From Sapria himalayana (taxonomy: Eukaryota; Streptophyta; Magnoliopsida; Malpighiales; Rafflesiaceae), in the NCBI GenBank assembly GCA_029783825.1, contig JAREIK010000345.1, forward strand, positions 164,001-228,000: a stretch of 64,000 nt of DNA. The letters are read 5' to 3'. The notes beneath the pieces were generated by a model that was not told the origin of the DNA, searched no databases, and saw nothing but the letters and a program-made list of their open reading frames with translations. The position numbers and the translations under genes were made by a program. This document shows positions 59,920-64,000 of the stretch, one piece after another (positions within the stretch are counted from its first letter, which is position 1; the number at the start of each line of letters is the position of its first letter).

Positions 59920-60310
59920 TTGTTCATTGTTTACGTAAATGATATTTTAGTTATAAAGGATGATGAGTTTGAGATCATCCTTCTTAATGAATATCTTTAG
60001 CCATAGTTCTACTTCTAGACGAAGAACCTTAGTAGTTACAAATATTTTTTTGGTATAGAGGCAGCTTATTCTAAGAAAGATAGTCTTATTATAAATAATA
60101 TATATGCGGATATTCTTGCGCGAGTTGGGCTTTTAAGTTGTGCTTTAATATATATTTATTAATTCAAATATTTTTTTTTATTTTTGATGAGACATGTTTA
60201 GTTAACTATACTACTTATAGGAGAATCATTAAAAATATTAATTATATGATTATTATTCGATTATATATAACATAAGCAGTTAGTATATTTATCGTTTCTT
60301 AGAATTTTCT
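59920..60310 (+). pseudogene. Ty1/Copia relic, RT C-terminal part
   Basis: The frame reads V-Y-V-N-D-I-L-V-I-K-D-D (catalytic Y-V-D-D with the first Asp changed to Asn, about 59932) and then Y-K-Y-F-F-G-I-E-A-A-Y-S-K-K (about 60035-60080), matching the Copia 'L-K-Y-F-L-G-I-E-V-A-Y-S' motif. A G-L-L-S-C-A motif follows at about 60127. It is probably the continuation of the body at 56739-59239. Confidence 0.7.
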
Positions 60311-61192
60311 CACCATATAGTTAGCCAAACATTTAAATTTGAGTTGAGCACCAATTTGTATCAAGAGTAGATTTTTTATTGATTTTTATAATTTTTTTGA
60401 AGATATTGTGTATTGATGATATCAAGTATTTATTTTCTTCCCACAATATTTTTTCTATGATAATCAAATATTAAAATTTAGTCTCAAATTTAATATTTTA
60501 CGAGTGAATAAAACATAGTTAGATAAATTAATTCTTTCTCAAGGAGAATATTTTAAATGAAATCGTGTATACTTTTCTTTTCTTTATGTTTAATATTCTA
60601 GATTTATATGACTAGCTTGACAAATATTATAATTGATAATTGTATCATTTATGTTTTTTAATTTATTATTATTTTATTGATGTGAAAACCTAACATGCGA
60701 GATGCTTAATCCGCTAGGCCACCATATAAAGACATTATATGTTGTTGAATTTTATGAGAGAGTTTGTGCTTGATATCTTTTGATGTTTTTACAAAGTTAA
60801 TTATTAGAAATTTTAATAATAATAAAGAAAAGTACAATAATGTATTGATAATCATTGATAAGATATAGGAAATTTTATTTCACAGGGCGATGCATTTGGT
60901 TTGGTCCCATACTAAAGCTAAAGCAAATGCAAATGCCATACCTACATTAGGAGCAACAACTTGAAGTAGGATGCTCATTTTTTTATATATGAACGCAGAT
61001 GGTAAGATGATTAGTTCAGCATATAGTAAATGTACAAATTGTTAAAATATGCTAATCATACAAATTTGGATGATGAATAATAATTAATTGTTCATTATTG
61101 TTATTTATTATTGTTCGTATTTTATTTAATTTTTTAAAATTGTTTTTACTTTGATATTTTATTTGTTGTATTATTATTGTTGAAATGATAAA
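60310..61192. other. unclassified AT-rich stretch
   Basis: No clear gene. Some of it may be eroded RNase H or LTR sequence. Confidence 0.35.
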
Positions 61193-62683
61193 TATTTTAG
61201 AGGAAATTATGTTTTGGGGTGCTTCCTTAGAAATTTTTAAAAATTAGAAACTAAATTTTTAATATTTGAAAAAAAAGTCACAAAACAATAATAAAATTAA
61301 AAATAAGGGCACTCAAATTTATAAGTTCTAAACTATCCTCTCCCTTGCTCCCCGCACTCGTCCTCGACCCTTGCTCCTCTCCCCCCACCCCTCTCCACGA
61401 GCTTCATCGTGGAGCTCGACATAGCTCCATGAAAGAGCACATTGAGCTCTGGCGAGCTTGACTTGGAGCTCCAGTGAGCTCCTTCGAAGAGCTCGTGGAG
61501 CTCCTCCGAGCTCCATGAAGGAGCTCACTGGAGCTCCATTGTGAAGCTCAAAGGAGCTCGTTGAGCTCCATGAAGTTTACTAGAGTTCGTGGAGCTCCTC
61601 GAGCTCCATTGTGGAGTTCAAAAAAGCTCGTCGAGCTCCACGGAGGAGCTCCGGCGAGCTCGACGTGGAGCTCACTAGAGCTTGACAAGCTCCTTCGTGG
61701 AGCTCATGAAGAGGGGCAAGGGGCGAGGGTAGACGGGCGAGGGTGAGGACTATGGAGAGTGCGAGGGGCAGGGAAAGAGGTGAGTGTCGTTTAGGACTTA
61801 CGAATTCGAGTGCACTTATTTTTAATTTATTTATAATATTGTGACTTTTTTCAAATATTAACAATTTAGGGGCTTTTTGATAAACCACTTAATTTTTTCA
61901 AATCATTGAGAATGAACATTATCAATGGTTTGAAAACATCAATATGTTTGAAAAAAATATTTAGATGCTAATTGAAAATTTATAATCAAATAGCATTTAA
62001 AATATTAAGTAGATAGAATTCTATTTAATATTTTCAATAAAAATTTTCAATAAATTATTTTTTCAAATTATTATTTTATTCTTTTTTTTTTCTTTCTTTT
62101 TTGATTTTTTTTTTCACATTACAGTTCGGTTTATGAATTTGTCTTCTTCTTTTTTTTCTGCTACCAAAATCTTAATCATAATTCTCTTTTATGATTAATT
62201 TAAGAGAGAAAATAATAAATCAACTAATTTTTTATTAATTTTTTTTAATATTAAACATTTAGATAGTTTTAAAGAGATTAGATTTTATTGGTTATTTTTT
62301 AAATATTTTTATTTCTTTTTTAGATTTATGATTTATTTATGGATATATTTTTAATGATTTTATTTTTTATAATAATTAATAATTATAGTAAAAAAAATTT
62401 ATTAGAAATTATATTTATATTTAAATAATATGTGATATAATAATAATAAGGGTAAATATGTAAAATACATTATTTTCTAATAATTATCAAAAAATATATT
62501 TATTTTCAGTATTCAATTATTAATAATTTATCAAACAATTTTTCTATACAAATTCAATACTTATAAAATTTAACACTTAATTTTTCAGTACTTAATTTTT
62601 TCAGTTTTATCAAACGGATTTTTAATTTCTAATTTTTAAAAATTTCTGAGGAAGTTCCTCAAAATATAATTCTTCTATATTAG
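61193..62683. mobile_element. foldback element with GAGCTC-rich palindromic core
   Basis: The element is about 61201-62675. The outer ends pair: AAATTATGTTTTGGGG with AGAAATTTTTAAAAATTAGA at the left matches the complement of 62630-62672. A second, tighter inverted repeat pairs about 61245-61560 with about 61565-61880. Flanks TATTTTAG (61193-61200) and TATATTAG (62676-62683) match at seven of eight bases. Long inverted repeats and an 8-bp duplication suggest a hAT- or Mutator-type foldback element. It has no transposase. Short open frames on both strands are by-products of the palindrome. Confidence 0.7.
61385..61710. repeat. GAGCTC-dense palindromic core
   Basis: I count 18 GAGCTC hexamers in about 300 bp, many in the contexts GGAGCTCC, CGAGCTCC or GGAGCTCG. 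The two halves are roughly reverse complements around 61560. The block is much richer in GC than the flanks. Confidence 0.9.
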
Positions 62684-63490
62684 TTTTATTTAAAATTTAG
62701 GTAATATTTGATAAATTATATCTAAGACTAATAAATAATTATTAAATATAAGTATAATATACATATTTATAATAAAAAAATTTAAAATTAAATATATATA
62801 ATGGAATATAGACATGTAAAATGACTCAGCATCAGTTGGAATGAAATCATGACTTTTGATAGAATAAAGTTGATGCCGGGGATTCATGTATAGTTAACTT
62901 CAGGATTGTTAGTTAATTTTCTTTGATTTTGTAAAATAAAATAATTTCAATCCATGAAGTTTTCATTTCACAAATAATCTGGAAGAATATGATTTTTTTA
63001 TCATACATAACTCTTGTTGTTTTTTCAATGATGGAGGAATAGGTTAAAATACCCAGCAAACTTATTCAAGGAAATATGCATTGTAATGAGCCACCACTTC
63101 ATTTTTCTCTTCAACAAAAAAAGGGAAAAATCTCATTGATCACATATTTGCTGGTTCTCAACTTGATAACTGATTCATTTTCTTGATTTTACTTTTAACT
63201 TTTCTAAACCTGAATCCTATAAAGTTTTGTCTTTTTCATTTTTAGTTGTCAATATGATTTTTTTTTTAGTTTATGAAAAATCAAAATTGGTAATATAGAA
63301 CATTTATCTTCATTCTACTAGATGGTGAAACATCTTTTCCAAGGTGCCCCACCTTTTGTACATAGAGTTTTTATAAATATACGATTAGTATATTTATATA
63401 ATTTGTGTGATTACACAAATATTAATATACTTAATTTCATAATAATTCTGAAGTTAATAGTATCTAGGTAATTATATTATTTTAATGATT
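62684..63490. other. unclassified AT-rich stretch
   Basis: No recognisable gene or element. Confidence 0.35.
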
Positions 63491-63529
63491 GATTATGTGG
63501 AAAATTCTTATGTTGTATGCATGTATTAG

Positions 63530-63680
63530 TAATTATGTCTTTGTACGATGACATGTAATTCTTCTGGTGGTTATAAGTCTTATGTATTAGTAATTATGTT
63601 CAAGATTGTTGATATATTATTCTCTTTTAGATCTTGTGCTATGGAGTTGTGTGTAATAGGTATGATCTCCAACATAATGA
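63530..63680 (+). repeat. SINE relic, tRNA-derived (copy 5)
   Basis: It ends TTTTAGATCTTGTGCTATGG followed by AGTTGTGTGTAATAGGTATG and ATCTCC, aligning with the tails of the other copies. The B-box region is eroded. Nothing is recognised from 63680 to the window end. Confidence 0.45.
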
Positions 63681-64000
63681 TACAATGAAATCTTTTTAAA
63701 TATAAATTTTAAAATTAAATGGATTAATATATTAACGAAATTATAATGCATGTGCTTAATATTAGTATTGTTAGTTTGTTTCTTGTTTAATTTTAAAAAG
63801 TTTTTATTTTGACAAATTTAATTTAAATATATTCTAGTGTACTTATGTATCATATAGATGAGAATTATGAGATAATATCTTTTATTTCATATCATTATCA
63901 ATGAAATGATTCTCGTAGTTTATAGTAATACATTATCTACTGTTAATCTATTATTTGCAAAGTGTATTTTATAAATAAATTCAACTTTATTTACAAGCAT

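Noticed and set aside
61328..61888. Leu/Ser/Glu-rich short proteins on both strands
   Set aside because: They result from the repeated GAGCTC palindrome, which lacks stops in several frames on both strands.

Overview
This window is nuclear DNA of a flowering plant. It is very AT-rich, has no operon-like gene density, and carries Copia, Gypsy, hAT and SINE elements of plant type. The only host gene I can support is split by a huge intron packed with transposons. Giant introns and this kind of element load fit a large-genome angiosperm, with palm-like monocots as my guess, but the species cannot be proven from the sequence. I found no tRNA, rRNA, CRISPR array or intact autonomous transposon.

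The host gene is an ARIADNE-type RBR E3 ubiquitin ligase on the + strand. Five internal exons are visible (21162-21267, 21354-21444, 22697-22869, 41737-41841, 41925-42013) and the reading frame joins cleanly across all four introns. They encode the segment before RING1, all of RING1, and the IBR domain. The third intron is 18,867 bp, begins with GC instead of GT, and holds a Gypsy element, two Copia elements and SINE relics. The 5' exons and the catalytic RING2 exon were not found, so the gene is partial here.

Layout. 1-850: AT-rich with a weak 50-bp repeat. 850-4673: decayed hAT transposase, with a MITE inside a MITE at 1209-2169. 5540-8753: Copia integrase relics with a hAT MITE at 6976-7444. 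8754-12256: a full-length hAT element with perfect target duplication but a mutated transposase. 12257-13740: continuation of the interrupted Copia relic. 13780-17720: two minus-strand copies of the same hAT family, one inside the other. 18690-20110: a different hAT (BED/DUF659) relic. 21162-42013: the RBR gene. 42014-47000: relics, a SINE and a foldback element. 46700-56738: an old Copia with a younger Copia (50310-55451) inside it. 56738-60310: another Copia body. 61201-62675: a foldback element with a GAGCTC-rich core. 62676-64000: AT-rich, with one SINE relic.

The strongest theme is one hAT family whose ends read TAGAGGTGTCAA, followed by GC-rich sequence. It occurs as a 3.5-kb copy, several decayed copies, and non-autonomous derivatives down to 141 bp. 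Members share a subterminal hairpin with a six-base loop, and three copies share an in-frame stop codon just before the BED zinc finger. The 3.5-kb copy has lost its catalytic glutamate, while two older copies still have that codon.
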